From assembly GCA_903861005.1 (NCBI GenBank), contig CAIOSP010000164.1, forward strand, positions 1-34,633: a stretch of DNA of 34,633 nt, in the 5' to 3' direction. The position numbers and the translations under genes were made by a program. The stretch's first letter is position 1; every line of letters begins with the position of its first letter. The notes under the pieces are model-generated. The model saw nothing but the letters and a program-made list of their open reading frames with translations, was not told the DNA's origin and did not search any database. Origin of the DNA: an uncultured Pseudomonadota bacterium. Lineage in GTDB: Bacteria; Myxococcota_A; UBA796; GCA-2862545. Positions 7,960 through 15,980 of this stretch are shown here, piece after piece.

Positions 7960-9270
7960 ATGACCATCGACGTCTCCGCTCAGTACGCGGCCTTCAAGGA
8001 CACCGCGCCCCGCGCGACCGCACCTGCGATGGACGAGATGCAAGGGTCGGACATCCTGGCGATCGCCGCCGAGGTCCGCGCGCTGCGTGAGCAGGGTCGC
8101 CCGGTGCACAACCTGACCATCGGCGACTTCGACCCGGCGGTGTTCCCCATCCCCACGGCCCTGTCCCAGCGCATCCACAAGGCGCTCGACGACGGCCACA
8201 CGAACTACCCGCCTGCGGTCGGCGTGCCCGAGCTCCGCAAGGCGATCACCACTCTCTACCGCCGCGAGCTGGGTCTGGACTTTCCGGTCGACTCCGTGCT
8301 CGTCGGCTCCGGCGCGCGTCCGCCGCTCTACGCCGCGGTCAAGTGCCTCTGCGCCGACGGCGACAACGTCATCTACCCGGTGCCGTCGTGGAACATGAAC
8401 CACTACGTGTGGCTGGCGCGCGGACACGGCGTGCCCATCGTCACGTCGCCCGAGACCGGCTTCATGCCGACGGCCGCACAGCTGCTGCCGCACCTGTCGA
8501 CGGCGCGCATCGTGCTGATCAACAGCCCGCAGAACCCGTCCGGCACCCTGATCACACAAGACGTGCTCGGTGAGGTGTGCGACGCCATCCTGGCTGAGAA
8601 CGCGCGGCGCCGCGCGCTCCATGAGCGTCCGCTGTTCCTGCTGTACGACGCGGTCTACTGGCAGCTCACGTTCGGCGAGAGCAAGCACCACACGCCCATC
8701 AACCTCCGCCCCGAGATGGCGCCCTACACGGTGATGGTCGACGCGATCAGCAAGTGCTGGTCCGCCACCGGCCTGCGCGTCGGCTGGTGCGTCGCGCCGC
8801 CGTGGGTGCGCGACAAGATGCAGCAGCTCATCGGCCACATGGGTGCGTGGGCGGGCCGCGCCGAGCAGATCGCGACCGCCGCGCTGCTTGAGGACCCTTC
8901 TCTGCTCGGCACCTACATGGTCGACTTCAAGCAGGAGATCCGCTTCCGCCTGGACGGCATCCAGGCGGGCGTCGAGGCGATGGCGCGCGACGGCCTGCCC
9001 GTCAGCTGCCTGCCGGCCGCCGGCGCGATCTACTTGTCGGTGCGCTTCGACCTGATCGGCCGCACGCTCGCCAACGGCACCACGCTCCGCACCGACTCCG
9101 ACCTTCGCAAGTGGTTGCTCCACGAGGCCGGCGTCGCGATCGTGCCGTTCTCGTCGTTCGGCTACCCGGATGGCTCCGGCTGGGTGCGCATGAGCGTCGG
9201 CTCGATCACCCGCGACGACGTCGCCAAGACCGTGACCGCCCTACGCGACGCGCTCGGTCGCGCGCTCTAG
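7960..9270 (+). CDS. PLP-dependent class I/II aminotransferase
   Basis: The protein has 436 residues, the usual size for fold-type I aminotransferases. The PLP lysine is Lys265 in DAISKCWSATGLRVGW, matching the AspC-family S.SK.....G.R.G motif. The substrate/cofactor loop SPQNPSG and the PLP-contacting YDAVYW are present, as is the C-terminal RMSVG with the carboxylate-binding Arg. It carries out amino-group transfer in the cytoplasm; the amino acid is not decidable. The N-terminal motif NLTIGDFDP.xFPIP is a variant of the usual N-terminal G.(P/D) region. It is separate from the second aminotransferase at 9750 and differs clearly from it in sequence. The ATG at 7960 was chosen on frame and the short gap of 55 bases from the GH18 gene. 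Confidence 0.9.
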   Translation: MTIDVSAQYAAFKDTAPRATAPAMDEMQGSDILAIAAEVRALREQGRPVHNLTIGDFDPAVFPIPTALSQRIHKALDDGHTNYPPAVGVPELRKAITTLYRRELGLDFPVDSVLVGSGARPPLYAAVKCLCADGDNVIYPVPSWNMNHYVWLARGHGVPIVTSPETGFMPTAAQLLPHLSTARIVLINSPQNPSGTLITQDVLGEVCDAILAENARRRALHERPLFLLYDAVYWQLTFGESKHHTPINLRPEMAPYTVMVDAISKCWSATGLRVGWCVAPPWVRDKMQQLIGHMGAWAGRAEQIATAALLEDPSLLGTYMVDFKQEIRFRLDGIQAGVEAMARDGLPVSCLPAAGAIYLSVRFDLIGRTLANGTTLRTDSDLRKWLLHEAGVAIVPFSSFGYPDGSGWVRMSVGSITRDDVAKTVTALRDALGRAL

Positions 9271-9359
9271 GCCCCCAGGCCGCTTCGTCGAGAATCGTCG
9301 CACACCCCTTCCATGGGCGACGCGACGCGCGTACGTTCGCCCCACACATGGAGTCCGTC

Positions 9360-9737
9360 ATGGCTACGGTTGAGGTCACCCAGGACAACTTTCAGACGCT
9401 TCTCCAGAGCAAGGACATCGTGATCCTGGACTTCTGGGCCGAGTGGTGCGGCCCCTGCAAGCGCTTCGGCCCGATCTTCGAGTCGACCAGCGAGAAGCAC
9501 CCGGACGTCCTGTTCGGCAAGGTGAACACCGAGGTCGAGCAAGAGCTCGCCGGTTCGTTCGGCATCCAGTCCATCCCGTCGACCGTGTTCTACCGGGACG
9601 GGATCCCGCTGCACATGCAGCCCGGCCTGCTCCCGCAGGAGGCGCTGGAGGATCTGCTTGAGCAGGTCCGCAAGATCGACATGGACGGCGTCCGCGCCGA
9701 GGTCGCCCGCCGCCGCACAGAAGGTCCGCAGGCCTAG
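9360..9737 (+). CDS. Thioredoxin
   Basis: The protein has 125 residues. The redox motif WCGPC places the reactive cysteines at 30 and 33, preceded by DFWAEW, and the cis-Pro loop reads SIPSTVFYRDG. It reduces disulfides in cytoplasmic proteins. It has no signal peptide. The C-terminus carries about 20 residues beyond the usual thioredoxin fold (KIDMDGVRAEVARRRTEG), a charged helix. ATG 9360 was chosen because GGAG at 9350-9353 is six bases upstream; an in-frame ATG at 9348 is the alternative. It lies between two aminotransferase genes and is convergent with the second. Confidence 0.93.
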   Translation: MATVEVTQDNFQTLLQSKDIVILDFWAEWCGPCKRFGPIFESTSEKHPDVLFGKVNTEVEQELAGSFGIQSIPSTVFYRDGIPLHMQPGLLPQEALEDLLEQVRKIDMDGVRAEVARRRTEGPQA

Positions 9738-9769
9738 CGCGCCGACGGGTCAGCGCGCGGCGTAGGCCT
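9730..9769. terminator. Inverted repeat between convergent thioredoxin and aminotransferase genes
   Basis: AGGCCTA (9730-9736) pairs with TAGGCCT (9763-9769), and the GC-rich inner bases can extend the stem with bulges. It spans the stops of both convergent genes, which is the expected position for a bidirectional terminator. There is no T-run on either side, so the call is modest. Confidence 0.35.
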
Positions 9770-10934
9770 TCAGGCCGCTCGCCAGCACCGCCGCCGCGCG
9801 CACCAGGTACGCCTCGTCCAGCACCGCGGCCAAGCGCACCTCGCGCTTGCCCGCGGACGGGTTGGCGTAGAAGCCCTCTCCGGGCGCGACCACCACGCTC
9901 TCGCCCTGGTCCCGATGATCGGTGACCAGCCAGCGGGCGAACGCGTCCGCGTCGTCCACCGGCAGCTCGGCCATCAGGTAGAACGCGCCCTCAGGGCGGT
10001 GCGTGCGCACGCCGGGGATGGCGGCGACCGCGTCGTAAAGCCCGTGCACCCGACGACGGTAGAGGCCGCGGACCTCGACGTAGTAGCTCTCGGGCATGTG
10101 CAGCGCGGCGACCGCGGCGGCCTGCGCGAGCGGCTGGGGCCCCAGGCGCGCCTGACCGAGCCGCTCCACGCGCTCCATGAAGTCCGCGTGCTGCGAGATC
10201 AGGAAGCCCAAGCGCACACCACACGCCGACCAGGTCTTGGACAATGAGTCCACCACGATCACGTGGTCCTGCTCACCGTCGAGCTCCATCACCGACGTGG
10301 GCGCGCTGTCGAACCAGATCTGCCGGTAGACCTCGTCCGCGATGACCCACAGGCCGCGGCGACGGGCCCAAGCGACCACGCGGGCCAGATCCTCGCGGCC
10401 GTAGACCGCGCCGGTGGGGTTTCCGGGGTTGGAGAAGAGCAGCGCGCGCGTGCGGGGGCCGACCAGCGCGTCGAGCTCGTCGTCCGGGGGCAGCGCGAAG
10501 CCGTTCTTGAGCGTCGTGGGGATCGGCCGAACCGACGCGCCTGCGAGCGTCGCGAAGCCGTTGTAGTTCGTGTAGTAGGGCTCAGGGACCAACACGTCGT
10601 CGCCCGAGTCGCAGATCACCGCGAGGGCGAACGAGAGCGCCTCGGACCCGCCCTGGGTGATGGCGATGTCCGCGGGCCGCAGCCCAGGCGACCACCGCGA
10701 GAAGTACCCAGCGGCCGCTTCACGACACGCGGCGGTGCCCGACGAGGGCCCGTAGCCGAGCACGGTGGGCCGGAACGACGCGAGGGCGTCGAGCAGCGGC
10801 GCGGGCGTCGGCACGTCGGGCTGGCCGATGTTCAGACGGTGGAAGTGCACGCCCTGTTGCGCGACGACAGTGGCATCGAGCTTGCGGATCGCGCTCTCCT
10901 GCAGGGCAAGGGCGCGATGGGACAGCGTCGACAT
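9750..10934 (-). CDS. PLP-dependent aminotransferase (aspartate/aromatic aminotransferase-like)
   Basis: The protein has 394 residues. It has all the marks of the AspC superfamily: NIGQPDVPTP at 35-44, SNPGNPTG at 168-175, ADEVY with Asp200 contacting the pyridine nitrogen, and the PLP lysine Lys233 in SLSKTWSACGVRLGF. The C-terminal half has GAFYLMAELP and a PGEGFY region of the type that binds the substrate carboxylate. It works in the cytoplasm in amino-acid metabolism; substrate unknown. ATG 10934 has GAGG six bases upstream and was preferred to GTG 10955. It is followed downstream by the convergent thioredoxin gene and preceded by a NUDIX gene on the same strand with a 42-base gap. Confidence 0.9.
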   Translation of the reverse strand: MSTLSHRALALQESAIRKLDATVVAQQGVHFHRLNIGQPDVPTPAPLLDALASFRPTVLGYGPSSGTAACREAAAGYFSRWSPGLRPADIAITQGGSEALSFALAVICDSGDDVLVPEPYYTNYNGFATLAGASVRPIPTTLKNGFALPPDDELDALVGPRTRALLFSNPGNPTGAVYGREDLARVVAWARRRGLWVIADEVYRQIWFDSAPTSVMELDGEQDHVIVVDSLSKTWSACGVRLGFLISQHADFMERVERLGQARLGPQPLAQAAAVAALHMPESYYVEVRGLYRRRVHGLYDAVAAIPGVRTHRPEGAFYLMAELPVDDADAFARWLVTDHRDQGESVVVAPGEGFYANPSAGKREVRLAAVLDEAYLVRAAAVLASGLKAYAAR

Positions 10935-10976
10935 GAGGACCTCGGGCGCGGCCACTAGCGCGATCTGCGCTCGCGC

Positions 10977-11561
10977 TCACGGGGTCCGTTCGAGTCCGAG
11001 GCCACGACCGTCGAGCCGGTGCAGCAGGTCGTCGACCATGTGCAGGGTCAGGCCCCACAGGCGGTGACCGGCAAAGTCCACCCGTGGAAGCTTCATTCCC
11101 ACGACCGGCGGGTAGCGCATGTGCCCCCGCCCCTCGCCCCGGAGGAGGTCGTCGAGCGGGTAGGACAGCACGTCGGCGACCTCTTCGTTTGGCCGCCAGG
11201 CCGGGACCTCGGGCATGGCGAACACGAACGGCCGGATCACCAGCCGGGTCATGGGGCGGGACTGGAGGTCGTCGAGCTGGCCGAGCAGCTCGCCTTCGCG
11301 GAGGTCGACGCCCACCTCCTCCATGGTCTCGCGCATGGCGGCGGCCAGGGAGGAGCGGTCCTCCTTCTGCTCACGCCCGCCTGGAAAGGCGAGGTGCCCG
11401 GACCACGGGTCGCCCAGGCGATCGGCCCGACGAATGAACCACAGGTGACGACCCGGCGTGAGGATCGCCGCGACGGCGGCGCGCTGAAGGTTGGGTTCGT
11501 CGAGGGTCTTGGGGGGCCGCGCCACCGCGGCCCGGATGTCGGCCAGTTCGTCCTGCTGCAT
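10977..11561 (-). CDS. NUDIX hydrolase, CoA-pyrophosphatase-like
   Basis: The protein has 194 residues. The Nudix box spans residues 61-85: LAFPGG, 14 residues, then RETMEEVGV. The spacing equals that of the NudL-type CoA pyrophosphatases, where an acidic residue (here Asp68) takes the place of the first canonical Glu. DPWSGH just before LAFPGG is typical of this subgroup. It probably cleaves a nucleoside-diphosphate derivative such as CoA or a relative, with Mg2+; substrate is inferred only. ATG 11561 was chosen because the fold begins soon after it; the upstream in-frame extension to 11639 does not look coding. It may be cotranscribed with the aminotransferase downstream. Confidence 0.85.
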   Translation of the reverse strand: MQQDELADIRAAVARPPKTLDEPNLQRAAVAAILTPGRHLWFIRRADRLGDPWSGHLAFPGGREQKEDRSSLAAAMRETMEEVGVDLREGELLGQLDDLQSRPMTRLVIRPFVFAMPEVPAWRPNEEVADVLSYPLDDLLRGEGRGHMRYPPVVGMKLPRVDFAGHRLWGLTLHMVDDLLHRLDGRGLGLERTP

Positions 11562-11674
11562 GGAAATCCCGCAGCGGAGCGTAGCCTCGGCCGTGGGGAT
11601 TGGCCCTACCCCCTGCGACCGAATACCGGTGCCCGCCACAGGAGACCGCTTTGGACGAGCCGGAGAAGCCCGCG

Positions 11675-12514
11675 ATGCCGACGACGCCCGTCCGCAATGC
11701 GCTGGACGACGAGCGCCCCGAGGGCTTCCGAGAGATGCTCACCACGTGGGGTCCGGCGCTGCTGGCCGTGGTGCTCATTCGCCTCTTCATCTTCGAGCCG
11801 TTCCGCATCCCGTCCGGCTCGATGGTTCCCACGCTGCTGATCGGTGATCACGTCATCGTCACCAAGTTCAGCTACGGCGTGTGGATGCCGTTCAAGAGCA
11901 TCGGCATCCCGTTCACCGGCTACGGCCTGGACGACCTCGGTCTGGATCTCCAGAACGTCGAACTGTGGGACCTGGGCGACCCCGAGCGCGGCGACGTGAT
12001 GGTGTTCCACTACCCCAAGGATGAGGACACCACGTTCATCAAGCGCGTGGTCGGCCTCCCCGGTGACCGCATCAAGGTGGTCGACAACCAGATCATCCTC
12101 AACGGCGTGGCCCAGCCCCGCGTCCCGCTCGGCGAGTACGACGACGTCGACGACGGCTGCCAGGTCCGCTCGGCCCGCCGCTGGTCGGAGGAGATGTCGC
12201 GTACGGACGGCACCACGCTCAAGCACGCGATCCTCACGCAGATCGACCGCCCGGGCATCCTCGCCAACGAGCCCGAGATCACCGTCCCGCCCGGCCACGT
12301 GTTCGCCATGGGCGACAACCGTGACCACAGCATGGACGGCCGCTCCTGGGGCTTCGTGAACGAGAACCTGATCAAGGGCAAGGCCCACGCGGTCTGGTTC
12401 TCCTGGAACGGCTGCCAGGGCTCCACCGGAAGCCTGCGTCTGGACCGCATGATGCGCTCGCTCTACTCGGCGGAAGGCCTCGACCTCCCGGCCGACAGCG
12501 CGCCGGGCAAGTAG
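11675..12514 (+). CDS. lepB: Signal peptidase I
   Basis: The protein has 279 residues from ATG 11675. A membrane segment at residues 28-41 is followed by box B, PSGSMVPTL, with catalytic Ser49. Box C/D has RGDVMVF and IKRVVGLPGD with catalytic Lys123, and box E is GDNRDHSMDGRSWG. It cleaves signal peptides of exported proteins on the outer face of the inner membrane. An insertion of about 60 residues between boxes D and E is common in proteobacterial enzymes. The start is uncertain: TTG at 11651 has a better-placed AGGAG (11640-11644) and would add eight residues, while ATG 11675 has GGAG nine bases away. A single hydrophobic anchor is present, fewer than in the E. coli enzyme. Confidence 0.95.
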   Translation: MPTTPVRNALDDERPEGFREMLTTWGPALLAVVLIRLFIFEPFRIPSGSMVPTLLIGDHVIVTKFSYGVWMPFKSIGIPFTGYGLDDLGLDLQNVELWDLGDPERGDVMVFHYPKDEDTTFIKRVVGLPGDRIKVVDNQIILNGVAQPRVPLGEYDDVDDGCQVRSARRWSEEMSRTDGTTLKHAILTQIDRPGILANEPEITVPPGHVFAMGDNRDHSMDGRSWGFVNENLIKGKAHAVWFSWNGCQGSTGSLRLDRMMRSLYSAEGLDLPADSAPGK

Positions 12515-12547
12515 GCGCCGCTGATCGCCGCACACGCGGTCGGCGCC

Positions 12548-12901
12548 GTGCCGCGCTCGCTGGCAGCGGCGGCGCTGTGCGCGCTGTCCGCGTGCGGCGG
12601 TGCCTCCATCGACGCCCAGACCGCGTGCACGCTGTCCTCGGACTTCGTCGCGCAGGTGTTGAGCGCGCTCGATCACCTGGGCGGCTTTGGCGGATCACCC
12701 GCAGCGGCGGACACCGCGACCACGCTTGAGATCACCGACGCGACGTGCACGGACTTCGACCTGGTCCGACGCGAGGGCACCGCGACGATCACGCTCACGC
12801 TGGACTACACGATCCAGAACAAGCCGGTCGAGCAGCCCGTGTCCTACGCGTGCGCGCTGGTGCTGGCGGACGACGGCTGGCGGGTGGCGACCTGCCGCTA
12901 G
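12548..12901 (+). CDS. Small predicted lipoprotein of unknown function
   Basis: The protein has 117 residues from GTG 12548, 33 bases after lepB and probably cotranscribed with it. The N-terminus has the lipobox LSAC with Cys16 after an Ala/Leu-rich helix. The mature part is a small beta-rich domain; TATITLTLDYTIQNKPVEQ and YACALVLADDGWRVATCR look like strands, and the mature part has four further cysteines that could form two disulfides. I recognise no family. The envelope location is inferred from the lipobox. Confidence 0.7.
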   Translation: MPRSLAAAALCALSACGGASIDAQTACTLSSDFVAQVLSALDHLGGFGGSPAAADTATTLEITDATCTDFDLVRREGTATITLTLDYTIQNKPVEQPVSYACALVLADDGWRVATCR

Positions 12902-12914
12902 GCCGTTGACTGAC

Positions 12915-13493
12915 TCACAGCGTCCGCTTGCCCGCCATGCGGTCGAGCGCCTCGGCGGCGCGCGCGACGTCGGGATGACCCGCCGGACCCAACACCGCCT
13001 GCCGGAAGCACTGCGCCGCCTCCTCTGACCGCCCGGTCACCCGAAGGAGCACGCCCAAATTGTAGAGCGCCGACGGGTCGTCGCGGCGACGCTGGAGCGC
13101 GTCGCGGTAGTGTGCCTCGGCCGCCTCGGCCTCGCCGTCGCCCCAAGCGGACTTCCCCTTCTCCACCAGCTCGTCCGACTCGTGGATCAGCTCGATGTCG
13201 AGCATGACCTTGGCGCCGAGGTTGCCGAGCAGGAGCATCAACGGTCCGAACGCGAACAGGGCGACGCCCTCACCCGCGAGGACCGCACCCAGCGGCAGGT
13301 CCGGGCCCACCTGCTTGCCCTTGTACGACACGCGCACCTTGTGGTGCTGGCCGGTGGCGTAGGCGTCCTCGGCCTTGGCGCGCAGCTCATCGAGCTTGGC
13401 GCGGACCTTCTTGGTGAACTCATCGAGCTTCTCGGGGTCGATCTCGATGCGGAAGCCCTGGAACGGCTTCTTGGGATCCTGGTCGTCGCTCAT
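12915..13493 (-). CDS. TPR-containing protein with internal hydrophobic segment
   Basis: The protein has 192 residues. The N-terminal 60 residues are charged and helical (EKLDEFTKKVRAKLDELRAK, residues 21-40), followed by a beta-like KVRVSYKGKQVG and a hydrophobic stretch at 69-98 that may span or dip into the membrane. Residues 109-170 are two TPR units (SAWGDGEAEAAEAHYRDAL, then SALYNLGVLLRVTGRSEEAA). Function unknown; it is likely an adaptor. ATG 13493 is followed by a natural acidic N-terminus. It ends 13 bases from the convergent lipoprotein gene and is divergent from the pseudouridine synthase with a 56-base gap that must hold both promoters. Confidence 0.8.
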   Translation of the reverse strand: MSDDQDPKKPFQGFRIEIDPEKLDEFTKKVRAKLDELRAKAEDAYATGQHHKVRVSYKGKQVGPDLPLGAVLAGEGVALFAFGPLMLLLGNLGAKVMLDIELIHESDELVEKGKSAWGDGEAEAAEAHYRDALQRRRDDPSALYNLGVLLRVTGRSEEAAQCFRQAVLGPAGHPDVARAAEALDRMAGKRTL

Positions 13494-13549
13494 CGCTTCA
13501 CCCTCGTCATGCGCACCAGGATAGCCCTTCGCACGAAAGGCGACCGCCG

Positions 13550-14212
13550 ATGGCCACGACCTGGAACAAGCCCGCAGGACTGCCCGTGTTCCCGCCGCAT
13601 GGAGAACCCGACGGCGACAGCGTGCTCGCGCGGCTCCTGCGCGACCAGCCGGCGCGGGCGGCCCTCGCCTGGCCTGAAGGCTTCGAGGGCGGGATCGCGC
13701 ACCGCCTGGACAACTCGACGTCCGGCGCCTTGTGGGTGGCCGACGACGTCCGCGAGCTCGGCGTCCTGCGCGACGCCTTTCAGGGCGGGCGCCTGACCAA
13801 GACCTACCTGATGCGCACCAGCCGGGTGGTCGGCTGGACCGAGAACACGTGCGACCGCGCGATCGCCCACGATGCGCAGAAGCGTCGGAGGATGATCGTA
13901 CAGCGCGGCGAGTCCACCCCGCACCGCGGCGCCTGGTACCCGGCGCACACCCGGTTCGTCCGCCGCCACGACGACGTCTGGCAGGTGCAGATCACCACCG
14001 GCGTGATGCACCAGATCCGCGTACACGCCGCCTTCCTCGGCATCCCGCTGCTGGGCGACAGCCTGTACGGCGGCGGCGCCACGCCGGACGACTCGCCCGA
14101 GGGCCTCACCTTCTTCCTGCACCACGTCGGGCTGGCCGGCGCCGGGCTGCAGACGGCGCCCGTGCCCGACCCCGAATGGGCTCACCCCAGGTCGACGATC
14201 ACCGGCGCGTGA
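13550..14212 (+). CDS. RluA-family pseudouridine synthase
   Basis: The protein has 220 residues. The catalytic motif HRLDNSTSGALW places the nucleophilic Asp at residue 54. Downstream are the family's KTYLMRTS strand, RRRMIVQRGES, and the binding-site HQIRVHAAFLGIPLLGDSLYGG. It isomerises a uridine in rRNA or tRNA to pseudouridine; the target cannot be told. It lacks an N-terminal S4 domain and starts directly with NKPAGLPVFPP, so it belongs with the short single-domain members. The 3' end overlaps the convergent exonuclease III gene by 31 bases. Confidence 0.92.
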   Translation: MATTWNKPAGLPVFPPHGEPDGDSVLARLLRDQPARAALAWPEGFEGGIAHRLDNSTSGALWVADDVRELGVLRDAFQGGRLTKTYLMRTSRVVGWTENTCDRAIAHDAQKRRRMIVQRGESTPHRGAWYPAHTRFVRRHDDVWQVQITTGVMHQIRVHAAFLGIPLLGDSLYGGGATPDDSPEGLTFFLHHVGLAGAGLQTAPVPDPEWAHPRSTITGA

Positions 14213-14943
14213 TCGCTGACGACCAGGCCGCCCTCGCGGTGCACATCCGCACCAGCCAGCTTCACCGGCGCGTTGCCAAGCAGGTAGTCGATGCGCCAAC
14301 CCCGATCGAGCGCGCGCGCCTGACCGCGGTTGGACCACCACGAGTACGGCCCTTTGCGCTTGCCGACGTGCTCGCGGAGCAGGTCGCGCCAGCCGCTGCC
14401 GAGCAGCTCGCCGAACCAGTCGCGCTCGTGGGGCAAGAAGCCAGAGTTCTTGGCGTTGCCCTTGGGGTCGTGGATGTCGTCCGGCGTGTGCGCGATGTTG
14501 AAGTCGCCGCCCATCACCACCGGGTGCGCCGCGCTCGCCTTCACGCCCGCGGACCACGCCGCGAACGGCGGCATCCAGCCGTCCTTGTAGAGCTGACGCT
14601 CAGGGCTCGACGAGCCGGACGGCAGGTAGACGCTCACCACCTCGACGCCGCCCGTCCGCACGCGCAGCACGCGGCCGTCGGGGTCTGGCGCGTCCATGCC
14701 GGTCTTCACGTCGTCGATCTTCTCGCGCGACCACACGGCGGTCCCCGCGTAGCCGAGCTTCTCGGCCGGGTGCCACACCACGTTCCAGCCCGCCGGCGCG
14801 GCCCACTCGGGCGGCAGCTGCTCAGGCGTGCTGCGCACCTCTTGGAGCAGCAGCACGTCCGGCGCCAAGCGCTCGATGAAGTCCGGGAAGCCCTTGCGCA
14901 GCGCCGCCCGGAGGCCGTTTACGTTCCAGGTGACGATGCGCAC
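14182..14943 (-). CDS. xth: Exodeoxyribonuclease III (AP endonuclease)
   Basis: The protein has 253 residues. Motifs of the exonuclease III family occur in order: RIVTWNVNGLRAA at the N-terminus, LLLQEVR with metal-binding Glu35, GYAGTAVWSR, GGDFNIAHTPDDIHDP, YSWWSNRGQARALDRGWRIDY, and SDHAPV at the C-terminus with the catalytic His. It acts in base-excision repair, cutting DNA at abasic sites. GTG 14943 lies just after the hemB stop (two bases apart) with GAGG inside the hemB end, so hemB and xth form an operon. Confidence 0.95.
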   Translation of the reverse strand: MRIVTWNVNGLRAALRKGFPDFIERLAPDVLLLQEVRSTPEQLPPEWAAPAGWNVVWHPAEKLGYAGTAVWSREKIDDVKTGMDAPDPDGRVLRVRTGGVEVVSVYLPSGSSSPERQLYKDGWMPPFAAWSAGVKASAAHPVVMGGDFNIAHTPDDIHDPKGNAKNSGFLPHERDWFGELLGSGWRDLLREHVGKRKGPYSWWSNRGQARALDRGWRIDYLLGNAPVKLAGADVHREGGLVVSDHAPVIVDLG

Positions 14944-14945
14944 GC

Positions 14946-15935
14946 TCAGCCTCGCTTCAGTCGCTCGGCGACCTCGGTCGCGTAGTAGGTCAGGATCATG
15001 TCGGCACCGGCGCGCTTGAAGCCGAGCAGCGCCTCGTGCACGCACGCGACCTCGTCGATCCAGCCGTTGGCGCCCGCCGCCTTGAACATCGCGTACTCGC
15101 CGGACACCTGGTACACGGCGACAGGGCGACCAAACGCCTCCTTCACGCGCCAGACGATGTCCAGGTAAGGCATGCCGGGCTTGACCATGACGATGTCCGC
15201 GCCCTCGTCCAGATCCAGCTCGACCTCGTGCAGCGCCTCGTCGCCGTTGCCCGGGTCCATCTGGTAGGTGCGCTTGTCGGTGCCGCCGCGCGGCGCGCTG
15301 TCGAGCGCATCCCGGAACGGCCCATAGAAGTAGGACGCGTACTTGGCCGAGTACGAGAGGATGAGCGTGTCGTAGCTGCCCTGCGCGTCGAGCGTGGCGC
15401 GGATGGCGCCCACGCGGCCGTCCATCATGTCGCTGGGGGCGACCATGTCGGCGCCGGCGCGCGCGTGACACGCGGCCTGCTTGACCAGCGCCTCGATCGT
15501 GACGTCGTTGTCGATGCGACCATCGACCACGATGCCGTCCTGGCCCAGGCTGCTGTACGGGTCGAGCGCGACGTCGGTGATGACGAGCAGGCCCGGCACC
15601 TCCTTCTTCAGGCGACGCACGATGCGCGGGACCAGGCCGTCGTCGTTCCACGCCTCGGCGCAGTGCAGCGACTTCAGCTGGTCGGCGACCTTGGGGAAGA
15701 GCGCGACGCCGCGCACGCCCGCGGCCCAGGCGCGCGCGCACTCCTCGACCAGCCGCGACTCGCTCAGGCGAGACTGACCGGGCATGGACGCGATCGGCAC
15801 GTCGGGCCCCTCACCCTCGAACACGAAGTGGGGCTGGATCAGGTCCTCGGCGTGGAGCTTGTTCTCACGCACGAGATCGCGCACCGCGGCACGCGTACGA
15901 AGGCGGCGCGGACGCCGCTCGGGGAAAGCTGCCAT
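14946..15935 (-). CDS. hemB: Porphobilinogen synthase (delta-aminolevulinate dehydratase)
   Basis: The protein has 329 residues, the typical length. It condenses two 5-aminolevulinate molecules to porphobilinogen in tetrapyrrole biosynthesis. Schiff-base lysines are Lys198 (SYSAKYAS) and Lys252 (MVKPGMPYLD). The metal-site segment reads DVALDPYSSLGQDG (121-134): the three zinc cysteines of the E. coli or human enzyme are replaced by Ala123, Asp125 and Asp133, as in the Pseudomonas and plant enzymes. It is therefore of the zinc-independent type with probable Mg2+ activation. GGGAG lies five to six bases before ATG 15935. It is the first gene of the hemB-xth pair. Confidence 0.97.
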   Translation of the reverse strand: MAAFPERRPRRLRTRAAVRDLVRENKLHAEDLIQPHFVFEGEGPDVPIASMPGQSRLSESRLVEECARAWAAGVRGVALFPKVADQLKSLHCAEAWNDDGLVPRIVRRLKKEVPGLLVITDVALDPYSSLGQDGIVVDGRIDNDVTIEALVKQAACHARAGADMVAPSDMMDGRVGAIRATLDAQGSYDTLILSYSAKYASYFYGPFRDALDSAPRGGTDKRTYQMDPGNGDEALHEVELDLDEGADIVMVKPGMPYLDIVWRVKEAFGRPVAVYQVSGEYAMFKAAGANGWIDEVACVHEALLGFKRAGADMILTYYATEVAERLKRG

Positions 15936-15980
15936 GGGATCTCCCGGGAGCGCCGCCGCGCGACGCTCATGTCGTGATGC

